Shown here: in pieces, positions 1-8,309 of the stretch | How positions within the stretch are numbered: position 1 is the stretch's first letter | Layout of the letters: the number at the start of each line of letters is the position of its first letter | Assembly (NCBI GenBank): GCA_946493765.1 | Contig: CAMMAZ010000015.1 | Span: forward strand, 1 to 45,948 | Reading direction: 5' to 3' | DNA length: 45,948 nt | From: an uncultured Clostridia bacterium | Lineage (GTDB): Bacteria; Bacillota; Clostridia; Oscillospirales; Acutalibacteraceae | Notes under the pieces: model-generated | What the model was told of the DNA's origin: nothing | Databases searched by the model: none | The model's input: only the letters and a program-made list of their open reading frames with translations | Program-made: the position numbers and the translations under genes

Positions 1-93
1 AAAAGCCCGGAATATCAAGGAAAATCATCGCTCAGACGATTGAAGTACGGTCTTAAAGGCGCGCGTCGTGCACCGCAGTTTAGTAAGAGATAA
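1..93 (+). CDS. rpsI: 30S ribosomal protein S9 (uS9), C-terminal fragment
   Basis: Frame 1 is open from the window edge to a TAA at 91-93 and encodes 30 residues. The last part, KYGLKGARRAPQFSKR, is the hallmark C-terminus of bacterial S9, whose basic tail reaches toward the P-site tRNA in the 30S subunit. The residues before it (KSPEYQGKSSL) do not resemble the usual S9 stretch ending in a TRDxR-type motif, so the left edge may be divergent, misassembled or only distantly related. The gene is rightward, converges on spoVT and ends just before a terminator. The identification rests on the tail alone. Confidence 0.6.
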   Translation, partial: KSPEYQGKSSLRRLKYGLKGARRAPQFSKR

Positions 94-113
94 TTTGTGT
101 TATCTGCATCATA

Positions 114-146
114 AAAACCTCCGAAATAAAATTTCGGAGGTTTTAT
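114..146. terminator. bidirectional terminator between rpsI end and spoVT
   Basis: AAAACCTCCGAAAT and ATTTCGGAGGTTTT form a perfect stem with a three-base loop. Each arm ends in a T run on its outgoing strand, so the hairpin can serve both the rightward S9 gene and the leftward spoVT gene. Confidence 0.85.
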
Positions 147-151
147 CTTTT

Positions 152-691
152 CTATTCTTCCATTTGTTTGCCTAAAAATTGTGCCGCGACACTGCACAGC
201 TTTTCATCCGCTTCGGTCGGATAGCTGCCTGATTCATTTTCCAGCATGATCACCGCGCCGGAAATATCGCCTGCTGCGATGATCGGCATGAACACAGCGG
301 CCGCTCTGTCCACACCTTCCAGCGGATACACCTTTTTCGCGTCCGCTTTGGCAACATAAGATGCACGCTGTTCTAAAACATCCTCTGCCTGCTGGGAGAT
401 TCTGCGTTCCAGCACTTCCTTTTTAGACATGCCTGCTGCTGCAATGCAATGATCCCGATCCAACACGACAATCGGAAAATCTGTGTTCTTGGCAATGGAC
501 TCTGCGATCTGTCCCGCAAACCCGGATATTTCACCGATCAGCGAATACTTTTTAAAAATGACTTCCCCATCGTTTTCTGTGAAAATCTCCAGTGGGTCTC
601 CCTCACGAATGCGAAGGGTGCGGCGGATTTCTTTTGGAATCACAACACGGCCTAAATCATCGATTCTTCTCACAATTCCTGTGGCTTTCAT
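152..691 (-). CDS. spoVT: Stage V sporulation protein T (SpoVT), AbrB-type regulator
   Basis: 179 residues, the usual SpoVT length. Residues 1-50 form an AbrB/MazE-type swapped-hairpin DNA-binding domain (MKATGIVRRIDDLGRVVIPK). Residues 55-179 fit the GAF-like ligand-sensing domain of SpoVT. In Bacillus the protein tunes the forespore sigma-G regulon, and the family is a good sign that the organism forms endospores. The ATG has a clear AAGGAG site about 10 bases upstream. A possible sigma-G-type promoter lies further upstream at 727-755. The gene is monocistronic between a terminator and the divergently unrelated DegT gene. Confidence 0.93.
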   Translation of the reverse strand: MKATGIVRRIDDLGRVVIPKEIRRTLRIREGDPLEIFTENDGEVIFKKYSLIGEISGFAGQIAESIAKNTDFPIVVLDRDHCIAAAGMSKKEVLERRISQQAEDVLEQRASYVAKADAKKVYPLEGVDRAAAVFMPIIAAGDISGAVIMLENESGSYPTEADEKLCSVAAQFLGKQMEE

Positions 692-726
692 TTATATATC
701 AATCTCCTTGTTTTTAGTAGTGATAC

Positions 727-755
727 TATTATCTGTAAAGCAAAGAGATTTATAC
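727..755 (-). promoter_or_regulatory. possible sigma-G-type promoter of spoVT
   Basis: On the minus strand GTATA (755-751) and GATAATA (733-727) are 17 bases apart. They roughly match the sigma-G consensus (GHATR and CATWMTA). Bacillus spoVT is sigma-G dependent, which makes this reading sensible, but two of the seven -10 positions deviate. Confidence 0.4.
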
Positions 756-790
756 CGCTCAAACTTAGTTTTTTAAATTGTTTGTTGCGA

Positions 791-1957
791 TTATTTTAAA
801 GCAAGCTTTATCAATTCGATTTTTTTATCGAGCTCAGTCTTATTGTCATCAGGATTGACATCCATATAAACTACTTTTGAAAGTTTATCAAGCGTTTTAG
901 GGCACATATCTTCGCTATAATTTGGAACGATATTCTTGTTCGCCTCCATTTTGAACGGATCCATTAAAGGATGAAATGCGCCTCTTTTCTCTATGATAGG
1001 CGTCCAATGTTTATACACATGCTTGCCTGTGTCAATCGGCAGCATTCCGTTTATGCCCGTTTGGCTTGCAAACCGCCTTGCTTTTTCCTCAGTTTCGAAT
1101 TTAAAAGCCAATGTTGTTCCGCAATCTCCGTCTATATCATTGGACGGTATAAATTCGCAGATATTTTTAAGATTTTCCATGATATATTTTTTATTTTTTC
1201 TAAGATCCGCTACGATTCCGTCCAAACGTGAAAGCTGAACATTCAACACCGCGGCGCAAAGCTCGTTCGAACGATATTCATTTCCGCAAAAGCCCTCTGT
1301 GGAAAACCCTTGCATTTGATCGCCGAAAAAGGCTACCGCACTGCTATCCTGGTAAATAATTGCTTTTTCAAACCATTCCCTTTTATCCGTCAACAGCGCA
1401 CCGCCTTCCCCACAGGAAACAATTTTATAATAGTTAAAGCTGAGCGCTCCCGCATGACCAATGGTTCCAAGGTGATTACCATGATAACTGCCGCCGTCCG
1501 CCTGGCAAGCATCTTCCAGAACAAAAAGGTTGTGCTTGTTTGCAATATCCATGATTGCACCCATATTGCAGGGAAAACCCTGGATGTGTACCGGAATAAC
1601 AGCCTTTGTGTACTTTGAAATTTTTTTCTCAATATCTTCCGGTGAAACTGTAAGCGTATCATCCACTTCAGCAATAACCGGTATTGCGCCAGATGCAACA
1701 ACAGCCATCGCCGTTGCAATATAAGTATAGGCGGGTATAATAACCTCATCGCCGGGGCCGATACCCATGGCAACAAGCCCGGAGGTCAAAGCAGCGTGAC
1801 CGCTGGTCATAAAAATAGAATATTGTGACCCGAAAATTTCTTTAAGCTTGTTTTCAACTTGACAGGATTCCTGCAAGCCTTCGTTGATTTTAAAAAGATC
1901 TCGCGCCATAATCACTTTGGAAAGTTCGTTTATCTCTTCTTGTCCCATTCTATACAT
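791..1957 (-). CDS. DegT/DnrJ/EryC1-family PLP aminotransferase
   Basis: 388 residues of the fold-type I sugar/cyclitol aminotransferase family. Enzymes of this family transfer an amino group to keto-sugars or related intermediates for glycans, antibiotics or nucleotide sugars. The PLP-binding Lys is K178 in SFNYYKIVSCGEGG, and D149 in VLEDACQ should contact the PLP ring nitrogen. The N-terminal SGHAALTSGL loop binds phosphate. The ATG has a GGGG-AAAAG site about 7 bases upstream. No sugar-nucleotide genes lie nearby, so the substrate cannot be named. The gene is divergent from an AraC-type regulator across about 290 bp and the pair may form a regulatory unit. Base composition is more A/T-rich than the core genes. 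Confidence 0.85.
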   Translation of the reverse strand: MYRMGQEEINELSKVIMARDLFKINEGLQESCQVENKLKEIFGSQYSIFMTSGHAALTSGLVAMGIGPGDEVIIPAYTYIATAMAVVASGAIPVIAEVDDTLTVSPEDIEKKISKYTKAVIPVHIQGFPCNMGAIMDIANKHNLFVLEDACQADGGSYHGNHLGTIGHAGALSFNYYKIVSCGEGGALLTDKREWFEKAIIYQDSSAVAFFGDQMQGFSTEGFCGNEYRSNELCAAVLNVQLSRLDGIVADLRKNKKYIMENLKNICEFIPSNDIDGDCGTTLAFKFETEEKARRFASQTGINGMLPIDTGKHVYKHWTPIIEKRGAFHPLMDPFKMEANKNIVPNYSEDMCPKTLDKLSKVVYMDVNPDDNKTELDKKIELIKLALK

Positions 1958-2204
1958 TTTCTTTTCCCCGCTTTCAACTGTTAATAATATGAACGAAGCG
2001 CTTCATCCGTGCAAACAACGCTATATAGATGTACCGACTTATACCATAAAAAATTATAGTTTTGGAGTCATAATTTATGTGCTGTATATGCCTGTTGCCT
2101 GTACTGTTACAAAATAGCTTCTTTTTCACAATTAGTATACTTTTTCCGTTATAAATAGTAAACGTTAAAACTTCCGGAAAAGTTCGCAAAAATTCACATA
2201 TGTA

Positions 2205-2233
2205 TTGCAATTATTTTTGCGATGTAGTAGACT
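2205..2233 (+). promoter_or_regulatory. sigma-A-type promoter of the AraC regulator
   Basis: TTGCAA (2205-2210), a 17-base spacer and TAGACT (2228-2233). A start near 2240 leaves only a very short leader before the AAAGGAG site. This promoter overlaps the upstream in-frame TTG and argues for a later start codon. The rest of 1958-2249 is A/T-rich non-coding DNA; no convincing operator was seen. Confidence 0.5.
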
Positions 2234-2249
2234 AAAACAAAGGAGATGT

Positions 2250-3083
2250 GTGGGATTGCTTTACCAAAAATTATTGCTTGGAGACAAGCCGTACTTTATC
2301 TTTGTTGATAATCCTTCAGCTTTTGAAGTGCATCGGCATCCTGAAATAGAACTGAATTATTGTTTAAAAGGTTCTTGCGGTCTAATCGTGGATAATCAAA
2401 AACATGTTCTGCACAAAGGCGATCTTGCAATTATTTCCCCTATGACGGCACATGAAATTCCGGAACCTTACGATGCGTCCTGCCTGAAGATAACCATAGA
2501 GCTGGGGCCCGCTCTGTTAGGGGACTACTTCGAAAATTTTATGCATTTGGATTCAAATTACATATTGCTCCATTTACAAAATCCACTTGCCGAGAACCAC
2601 ATCCAGTTGCAAAAACTTCTTGACGAAATCGTTTTATATCATGATCATGCTGAAGACTTAACATTTTATGAGTTGATCTTAAAAGGAAATTTGTATAAAT
2701 TAAGCGCAATTTTGCTGCAAGAAATCTGCCCTAAAAAATCTTTGTACACCTTAACCAGAAAAAAACATGATATTATAAAAATAGAGGAAGCGCTAAATTG
2801 TATATATAACAGATATTTTGAACCGCTCAGTATTGAAGAAATCAGTTTAAAATGCGGATACAGCAAAAGCAACTTCTGCAAAATATTCAAAACCGTTACC
2901 GGTGATACGTTTCATCATGTATTAAATAAACACCGAATAGAAATAGCGTGTGTGCTTTTGAAAAATAGCAATGTTTCTATTGAAGAAATTGCACTGCATG
3001 TAGGATTTTCCGACATGAAAAATTTTTGCCGTGTATTTAAAAAAACAATGGGTAAAAGTGCAAGTCATTATAGAAAATCGTAA
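2250..3083 (+). CDS. AraC-family transcriptional regulator with cupin sensor domain
   Basis: About 277 residues. The N-terminal half (HRHPEIELNYCLKGS, then KGDLAIISPMTAHEIP) is a cupin-like ligand pocket. The C-terminal 100 residues hold two helix-turn-helix units (IEEISLKCGYSKSNFCKIFK and IEEIALHVGFSDMKNFCRVFK), the AraC signature. Starts GTG 2250 and TTG 2256 both follow AAAGGAG (2239-2245), at 4 and 10 bases. The open frame extends to TTG 2205 but that codon has no ribosome site and lies in the promoter. The gene is divergent from the DegT aminotransferase and upstream of the aldo/keto reductase, so either could be a target. It is clearly more A/T-rich than its surroundings, which suggests transfer. 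Confidence 0.88.
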   Translation: MGLLYQKLLLGDKPYFIFVDNPSAFEVHRHPEIELNYCLKGSCGLIVDNQKHVLHKGDLAIISPMTAHEIPEPYDASCLKITIELGPALLGDYFENFMHLDSNYILLHLQNPLAENHIQLQKLLDEIVLYHDHAEDLTFYELILKGNLYKLSAILLQEICPKKSLYTLTRKKHDIIKIEEALNCIYNRYFEPLSIEEISLKCGYSKSNFCKIFKTVTGDTFHHVLNKHRIEIACVLLKNSNVSIEEIALHVGFSDMKNFCRVFKKTMGKSASHYRKS

Positions 3084-3266
3084 CGAAAACAAATCCGTTT
3101 TTATTACTCTTTTTGGATAAGTAACCTATTTAATGTCACACAATTCTTTTCGCTTCCTATTTTATCGTTAGCCCCTTTTTCTTTAAAATCAGGTTGTTTT
3201 TATAACTTTTGTGTCGATTGACAATTTATGCAATAAATTGAATCAATTTTCGAAAAAGGAAAAGGA

Positions 3267-3295
3267 TTGATTTTTTTCACAATTTATATTACACT
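3267..3295 (+). promoter_or_regulatory. possible promoter of the aldo/keto reductase
   Basis: TTGATT (3267-3272), 17 bases, TACACT (3290-3295), about 40 bases before the start codon. The rest of 3084-3337 is A/T-rich with no gene seen. Confidence 0.4.
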
Positions 3296-3337
3296 AGTAT
3301 TATATTAGAATGATGGAAAACGAAAAGAGGTAAAAAG

Positions 3338-4336
3338 ATGAAATATGAAGCAAACCAACAGCGGTATGCGACCGCAGCCTTTAACCGCTGCGGTGAAAGC
3401 GGCCTGATGCTGCCGCCGGTATCTCTGGGATTCTGGCATAATTTCGGCAGACGGGACGATTTTGAAAACATGCGGCAAATGTGCTTTACCGCCTTTGACA
3501 ATGGGATCACGCATTTTGATCTTGCAAACAATTATGGTCCTGAACCGGGCGACGCCGAACTGCATCTGGGAAAAATCTTGAAGGAGGACCTGCATGCGTA
3601 CCGTGATGAACTGATCATCAGCACCAAAGCAGGCTACGGCATGTGGTCGGGACCTTACGGCGACTGGGGCAGTCGCAAATACCTGCTTTCGAGTCTGGAT
3701 CAAAGCCTTACGCGTTTAGGGCTTCCTTATGTAGACATTTTCTATCATCACCGGCCAGATCCCAACACGCCGTTGGAGGAAACAATGGGCGCTCTGGATC
3801 AGGCTGTAAAAAGCGGGAAAGCATTGTATGCCGGTCTTTCTAACTATGACGGTGAACATATGAAACAGGCCTGCGCGATTTTAAAGGATTTAAATTGTCC
3901 GTTTGTCATCAACCAGAACCGTTATTCCATGTTTGACCGGACAATCGAGCATAACGGTTTGAAAAAAGCCGTGCAGGAAACAAAAAAAGGGCTGATCGTC
4001 TTTTCCCCGCTGGAACAGGGATTGCTGACTGATCGGTATTTAAATGGAATTCCAAACGACAGCCGTGCGGCAAAAGAAAGCCCGTTTTTAAATAGAAACC
4101 AAATCACCCCTGAAAAAATCCAAAAAATCCAAAAACTCAACGAGCTTGCCGGACAGCGTGGACAAACTTTAGCGCAAATGGCGCTTTCCTGGATCATGCA
4201 CGACGGCGTTGTAACCAGCGTGCTTGTCGGCGCTTCCCGCCCACAGCAGATTCTTGATAACATCCGTATGTTTGGCAATACAACATTTACAGACGAAGAG
4301 TTATCGGCCATCGATTCCATCACTCTGGAACAATAA
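3338..4336 (+). CDS. Aldo/keto reductase, YghZ/voltage-gated K+ channel beta-like
   Basis: 332 residues, full length for the family. NADPH-dependent cytosolic reductase of aldehydes or ketones. The catalytic tetrad is visible: D61 and Y66 in HFDLANNYGP, K97 in STKAGYG and H138 in FYHHRPD. The GMWSGPYGDWGSRKY stretch places it with the YghZ group, whose E. coli member reduces L-glyceraldehyde 3-phosphate and methylglyoxal. Substrate here is inferred only. The ATG follows AGAGG at 8 bases. It stands alone downstream of the AraC regulator. Confidence 0.92.
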   Translation: MKYEANQQRYATAAFNRCGESGLMLPPVSLGFWHNFGRRDDFENMRQMCFTAFDNGITHFDLANNYGPEPGDAELHLGKILKEDLHAYRDELIISTKAGYGMWSGPYGDWGSRKYLLSSLDQSLTRLGLPYVDIFYHHRPDPNTPLEETMGALDQAVKSGKALYAGLSNYDGEHMKQACAILKDLNCPFVINQNRYSMFDRTIEHNGLKKAVQETKKGLIVFSPLEQGLLTDRYLNGIPNDSRAAKESPFLNRNQITPEKIQKIQKLNELAGQRGQTLAQMALSWIMHDGVVTSVLVGASRPQQILDNIRMFGNTTFTDEELSAIDSITLEQ

Positions 4337-4404
4337 AAATTTACGTTGCTGTTGAAGTTGTTCGTTGATGATATACAGTGTCGTTTGTTAATAAGGAGCT
4401 TACT

Positions 4405-5106
4405 ATGAAAAAAATTACTTCCAATCAGGTTTTGTCGGTTATTTGTTGTATTGGTCTTATTTTGTGTTTGTTTTTACCTTTTATGATGTATACATACAGC
4501 AGCAGTTCTCTGTCTGGTACCATCCAGGAATCTTCTTTTCCCATATCTGCATTTAACCTGATAACCGGATCCTTTTCGATTGCCGGTCAATCCAATACGC
4601 TTCCGTTAAGCTGGCAATATCTGTTTATTCTTGCTTTTTTGCTTCCAGTGGCCGCCACCTTATTGGTCAATATTCTTTCTGACGACCAGAAAAGAGGAAC
4701 GGCCGGCGTTGCAGTGTCCGGTTCCGGTCTGCTGCTTTGTGTGATCGCAAAGCTAGTGTTCTCAGGTGATTCGACACATATAGCACTTGGTTTTATTTTG
4801 TCTATTATTTTGTGGTTTTTACTGATTCTCTTATCTGTTTTGGATCTGTTATATATTGATCTGATCCCGGCAGTAGTTAATGCGTTAAAATCCAGAAAAA
4901 TCCATTGCCCTGCTTGCAATGCCAGAATTCCAAAAAACGTGCACTATTGCAGCAATTGTGCCGCTGTCATTCAGCCGATCATTATCCCGGAAGCTAAAAC
5001 AGAAGAAAAAGTGGATGAACAACCGGTTGAACCTCCAAAAGATGCACCGGTTCCCGTTCGCGCGGACGGCGATTATTCCGAAGTTGTCATTGAAAAAGAA
5101 AACTGA
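4405..5106 (+). CDS. Membrane protein with C-terminal zinc ribbon, function unknown
   Basis: 233 residues. About four hydrophobic segments (roughly 9-29, 70-90, 103-120 and 128-155) are followed by a zinc ribbon with C168, C171, C182 and C185 (CPAC and CSNC) and a charged tail rich in Glu, Pro and Val. The ribbon is expected in the cytosol. The ATG at 4405 was chosen because AAGGAG lies 8 bases upstream; an earlier in-frame GTG at 4378 lacks a ribosome site. The gene has its own unit, convergent with proS. The same pattern of zinc ribbon plus membrane segments recurs at 33692-34036, although the sequences are not otherwise alike. No function is recognised. Confidence 0.75.
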   Translation: MKKITSNQVLSVICCIGLILCLFLPFMMYTYSSSSLSGTIQESSFPISAFNLITGSFSIAGQSNTLPLSWQYLFILAFLLPVAATLLVNILSDDQKRGTAGVAVSGSGLLLCVIAKLVFSGDSTHIALGFILSIILWFLLILLSVLDLLYIDLIPAVVNALKSRKIHCPACNARIPKNVHYCSNCAAVIQPIIIPEAKTEEKVDEQPVEPPKDAPVPVRADGDYSEVVIEKEN

Positions 5107-5112
5107 CATGTT

Positions 5113-5146
5113 AAAAGGCAACAGGCAAAATGCCTGCTGCCTTTTA
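5113..5146. terminator. terminator between zinc-ribbon gene and proS
   Basis: AAAAGGCAACAGGCA pairs with TGCCTGCTGCCTTTT around an AAA loop, with one internal mismatch. T runs follow on both strands, which fits the convergent genes. Confidence 0.75.
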
Positions 5147-6856
5147 TTATGCCTTGCTTTTTAACATAGCTTGCAAAACATCGAAAAACTTCTCCTGCTC
5201 GATCTTTTCATTTGTCTTTTGATCTCTGCGGACGATTTCCAAAACCCCGTTTTTGCAATTGCGCGGACTGACAATCACCCGAATCGGACAACCAAGCAGA
5301 TCAGCATCGGAAAACATGACCCCCGCACTGACCGTCCGGTCGTCATAGATCACTTCGATTCCCTTTTCCTGCATTTGTTCATATAGCCGGTCGGCACATG
5401 CTTTCACTTCTGCATGATCCGAACGGACAGCGCATAAATGCACCTGCCAGGGCGCGATCGAAAGCGGCCAAATCGGTCCATATTCATCATGGTGCGCCTC
5501 ACAAACCGATGCCGCAAGCCTGCCGATACCGATACCGTAGCACCCCATGATCGAATAATGGCTTTGCCCGTTCTCATCCAAATAGGTCATTTGCATGGCT
5601 TTGGTATATTTCGTGCCAAGCTGAAAAATATTGCCCACTTCAATACCCCGGCGCACAGTCAACGATTTTCTTTTGCAGACCGGACAAATTCCGTTTTCCT
5701 TTACCTTTGCAACGTCGACAAACGAAACCGCTCCGATATCCCGTGCAAGATCCAACCCCGTATAATGGTAGTCCGGTCGGTTGGCGCCGCAGACGAGATT
5801 CTTTTCGTTTTCAAGTGTTCGGTCAAACAAGATTTTGCAGTTTGCCTGCAGCTGATAGGGGCCGATAAACCCGGCGGTCAATCCGCAAGTGTCATCGATC
5901 ACAGCCGGATAGACCTCGCAACCTAAAATATTTTTGAGTTTTGCTTCATTGATTTCATAGTCGCCGCGCAGAAAAACCACCACAAACTGATCGTCTGTTT
6001 TCTGCTGGTAAACGACCGCTTTGCAGGTTTTATCCTGCGGAACATGCAGAACATCGCACAGGCTTTCAATGGTATGCGCGTCCGGCGTGTGGACAAGATT
6101 TAACACTTGCGAATCTTGTTTTGCGGCAGGCAGCGGAATATTTTCCGCCGCTTCCATGTTGGATTTGTAATCACAGTGCCGGCAGATCACAATTGAATCC
6201 TCTCCCGCAGGTGTGAGCAGCATGAATTCATGGGAAATGCTGCCGCCCATCATCCCCGAATCGGATAAAACCGAAACCGTTTCAGGAATCCCGACACGGG
6301 CAAATATTCGTTCATAGGCCTGATGGCATTTTGCGTAATAAGCGTCCAGATCCTGCTGGGAAGTGTGAAACGAGTAAGCGTCCTTCATTACAAATTCCCG
6401 CACCCGGATCAGACCGCCGCGCGGACGCGCCTCATCCCGGAATTTGGTTTGGATCTGATAGATCATAAACGGGTATTTTAAATAGCTTTGCCCATATTCC
6501 CGCACAAGCTGGACAGCCGCCTCCTCATGGGTCATGCCGAGCAATAGCTTGCTTTCGTTTCTGTCCGAAAAACGCACAAGCTCACTGCCGACGCTTTCAT
6601 ATCTGCCGGATTCCTCCCACAGTTTTGCCGGCAAAACAACGGGAAACGAAACCTCCTGCCCGTCGATTTTATCCATTTCTTCCCGGATGATCTGCTCGAT
6701 CTTTTTTGTCACTCTTTTCAGCGGCGGAAAAGAAGAATAAATGCCGTTCGCAACATATTTGATATAGCCGCCCCTGATCATCAGCGCATGGCTGTCGATC
6801 ACACATTCGGACGGTCTTTCCTTAAACCTCTCTCCCACCAAATTCGCTAATTTCAT
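5147..6856 (-). CDS. proS: Prolyl-tRNA synthetase, bacterial type
   Basis: 569 residues, the length of the bacterial-type enzyme with an editing (INS) domain inserted between class II motifs 2 and 3. It charges tRNA-Pro with proline in the cytosol. Motif 2 is seen in TKFRDEARPRGGLIRVREF and motif 3 in GIGIGRLAASVCE, and the anticodon-binding domain follows at the C-terminus. The middle insertion (about residues 225-400) matches the YbaK-like editing region that clears mischarged alanine. The ATG follows AGGAGG at 9 bases. Expression is controlled by the T-box leader directly upstream. Confidence 0.97.
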   Translation of the reverse strand: MKLANLVGERFKERPSECVIDSHALMIRGGYIKYVANGIYSSFPPLKRVTKKIEQIIREEMDKIDGQEVSFPVVLPAKLWEESGRYESVGSELVRFSDRNESKLLLGMTHEEAAVQLVREYGQSYLKYPFMIYQIQTKFRDEARPRGGLIRVREFVMKDAYSFHTSQQDLDAYYAKCHQAYERIFARVGIPETVSVLSDSGMMGGSISHEFMLLTPAGEDSIVICRHCDYKSNMEAAENIPLPAAKQDSQVLNLVHTPDAHTIESLCDVLHVPQDKTCKAVVYQQKTDDQFVVVFLRGDYEINEAKLKNILGCEVYPAVIDDTCGLTAGFIGPYQLQANCKILFDRTLENEKNLVCGANRPDYHYTGLDLARDIGAVSFVDVAKVKENGICPVCKRKSLTVRRGIEVGNIFQLGTKYTKAMQMTYLDENGQSHYSIMGCYGIGIGRLAASVCEAHHDEYGPIWPLSIAPWQVHLCAVRSDHAEVKACADRLYEQMQEKGIEVIYDDRTVSAGVMFSDADLLGCPIRVIVSPRNCKNGVLEIVRRDQKTNEKIEQEKFFDVLQAMLKSKA

Positions 6857-6884
6857 TCAAAAATACCTCCTGTTTTCATTTCAA

Positions 6885-7172
6885 AACAAAAAAGCCCTGA
6901 GCAAAGTTTATTTGCTCAGGGCGAACGATGCAAAGTCCGCGGTACCACCTGCATTCGGAAAAATCCGCACTCTATCAGGCACAAGGGATAACCCTAATAC
7001 CTTTTCCCTGTCACGGGAGAAACCCGGTGTTGCTTACTGTGATTTCGGCACACGGCTCAAAGACGGGTTCGATATTTCTTTCCTGAAAGCTTTCACCTGC
7101 CGCTTTCTCTCTGAAAAGTCCGAAATATCTACTATTTCTTCTCTTCGCCTTTGGTATTTAATTTTTTCTTAA
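6885..7172 (-). promoter_or_regulatory. T-box riboswitch leader of proS
   Basis: The 349-bp gap upstream of proS holds a T-box, which senses uncharged tRNA and allows read-through when charging fails. Read leftward, the conserved T-box bulge AGGTGGTACCGCGG lies at 6950-6937. A strong terminator follows at 6922-6885: GCCCTGAGCAAA / TTTGCTCAGGGC and a T run. At the 5' end, GATATTTC and GAAATATC pair to make part of stem I. An AGTAGA motif sits on the 5' side of the specifier loop and GAACCCG on the 3' side, offering a proline codon (CCC or CCG). This agrees with proS downstream. The exact specifier register is inferred. Confidence 0.9.
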
Positions 7173-7205
7173 TATAGCATATCTTTCCGTTTTTGTCAAG
7201 AGAAT

Positions 7206-8264
7206 CTATTCCCCTAAATTTCTCGGCAGCTGCACGGTAAATGTCGTTTGATTGTTGTCGCTTTGTGCAAAGACTTCTCCCTTATGCAATTCAACAATTT
7301 TTTTCACAACCGCAAGACCGATCCCCGTTCCTTCCGATGCATGCGAAGTGTCTGCTTGATAAAATTTTTGAAAAATCCGTTTTTGATCGTTATTCTGGAT
7401 CGTTGAACCTGTATTGGTAATTTGAACGGTCACTACATTCTCTCCTTCATGAATGGTCACCTCGATTTCGCCGCCGGCCGGTGTGAATTTCACCGCGTTG
7501 TCCAGCAGGTTGATCCATACCTGCTTTAATAATTCCTCATTGGCTAAAATCATGTGCTCATTAAAGGTAACGATCATTTCCAGGCTTTTCGCTGTCCATT
7601 TCTTTTCCAGCAGCAAAATGCAGTTGCGCAGCTGTTCGGAAAGGTTAAATGCCGTTACATCGGTCAAAATCGACTGATTTTCGATTTTGGCCATATTCAA
7701 CACATTTGTCGCCATTGCCGCCAGACGTTCGGATTCTTCTTCGATGACATCCAAATAGGTGTCCATCTGTTGCTGCGGCAGATTGCCGTGTTTTAAAAGC
7801 TTGGTAAATCCGAGAATGGATACGATCGGCGTTTTGAATTCATGCGAAAAATTATTCACAAAGTCGGAACGCAGCATCTCAGTGTTCTGCAGTTCCTCCG
7901 CCAACGTGTTAAAACTGTTTGCCAGAGTTTTCCCGAATTTGTGTTTTCCCAAAGAGATCCGGGTCTTATAATCGCCGTCCGCCAAGCGGTTCATCCCACC
8001 CACAAGACGATTGATCGGTTTTAATAGGACACGTCCCCACAAAACCGTAATAAATGTTCCGATCAAAATGCTTGCAGCGACAAATACAAATATGAGAAAT
8101 TCCAAACCGGCCGTGCCGGGCCTTCCGATTGTGAGCACACCGGTACGCACCAAAATAAATGTGATCAAAGAGACGATAAACATCGTGACCGACAGGATGC
8201 AAAACACGGCAAGGATAAAAAACAGCGTCAGCACAGGGATCAGCGGTTTCTTTGATTTTCTCAT
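7206..8264 (-). CDS. Two-component sensor histidine kinase
   Basis: 352 residues. Two membrane segments (about 10-38 and 54-78) enclose only a short external loop, followed by HAMP (72-125), the HisKA helix with phospho-acceptor H141 in FSHEFKTP, and an ATPase domain with the N-box NLLDNAVKFT and GTGIGLAVVKK. The tiny sensor loop is typical of intramembrane-sensing kinases that monitor cell-envelope stress or the activity of a nearby ABC exporter. The ATG at 8264 is preferred; the upstream ATG at 8276 abuts AAAGGA too closely. It lies 45 bases behind its response regulator, and the pair is divergent from an ABC exporter, its likely target. Confidence 0.92.
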   Translation of the reverse strand: MRKSKKPLIPVLTLFFILAVFCILSVTMFIVSLITFILVRTGVLTIGRPGTAGLEFLIFVFVAASILIGTFITVLWGRVLLKPINRLVGGMNRLADGDYKTRISLGKHKFGKTLANSFNTLAEELQNTEMLRSDFVNNFSHEFKTPIVSILGFTKLLKHGNLPQQQMDTYLDVIEEESERLAAMATNVLNMAKIENQSILTDVTAFNLSEQLRNCILLLEKKWTAKSLEMIVTFNEHMILANEELLKQVWINLLDNAVKFTPAGGEIEVTIHEGENVVTVQITNTGSTIQNNDQKRIFQKFYQADTSHASEGTGIGLAVVKKIVELHKGEVFAQSDNNQTTFTVQLPRNLGE

Positions 8265-8309
8265 TCCGACAACCATTCCTTTCTGAATTGACAGTGCATA
8301 TCAAAAATC

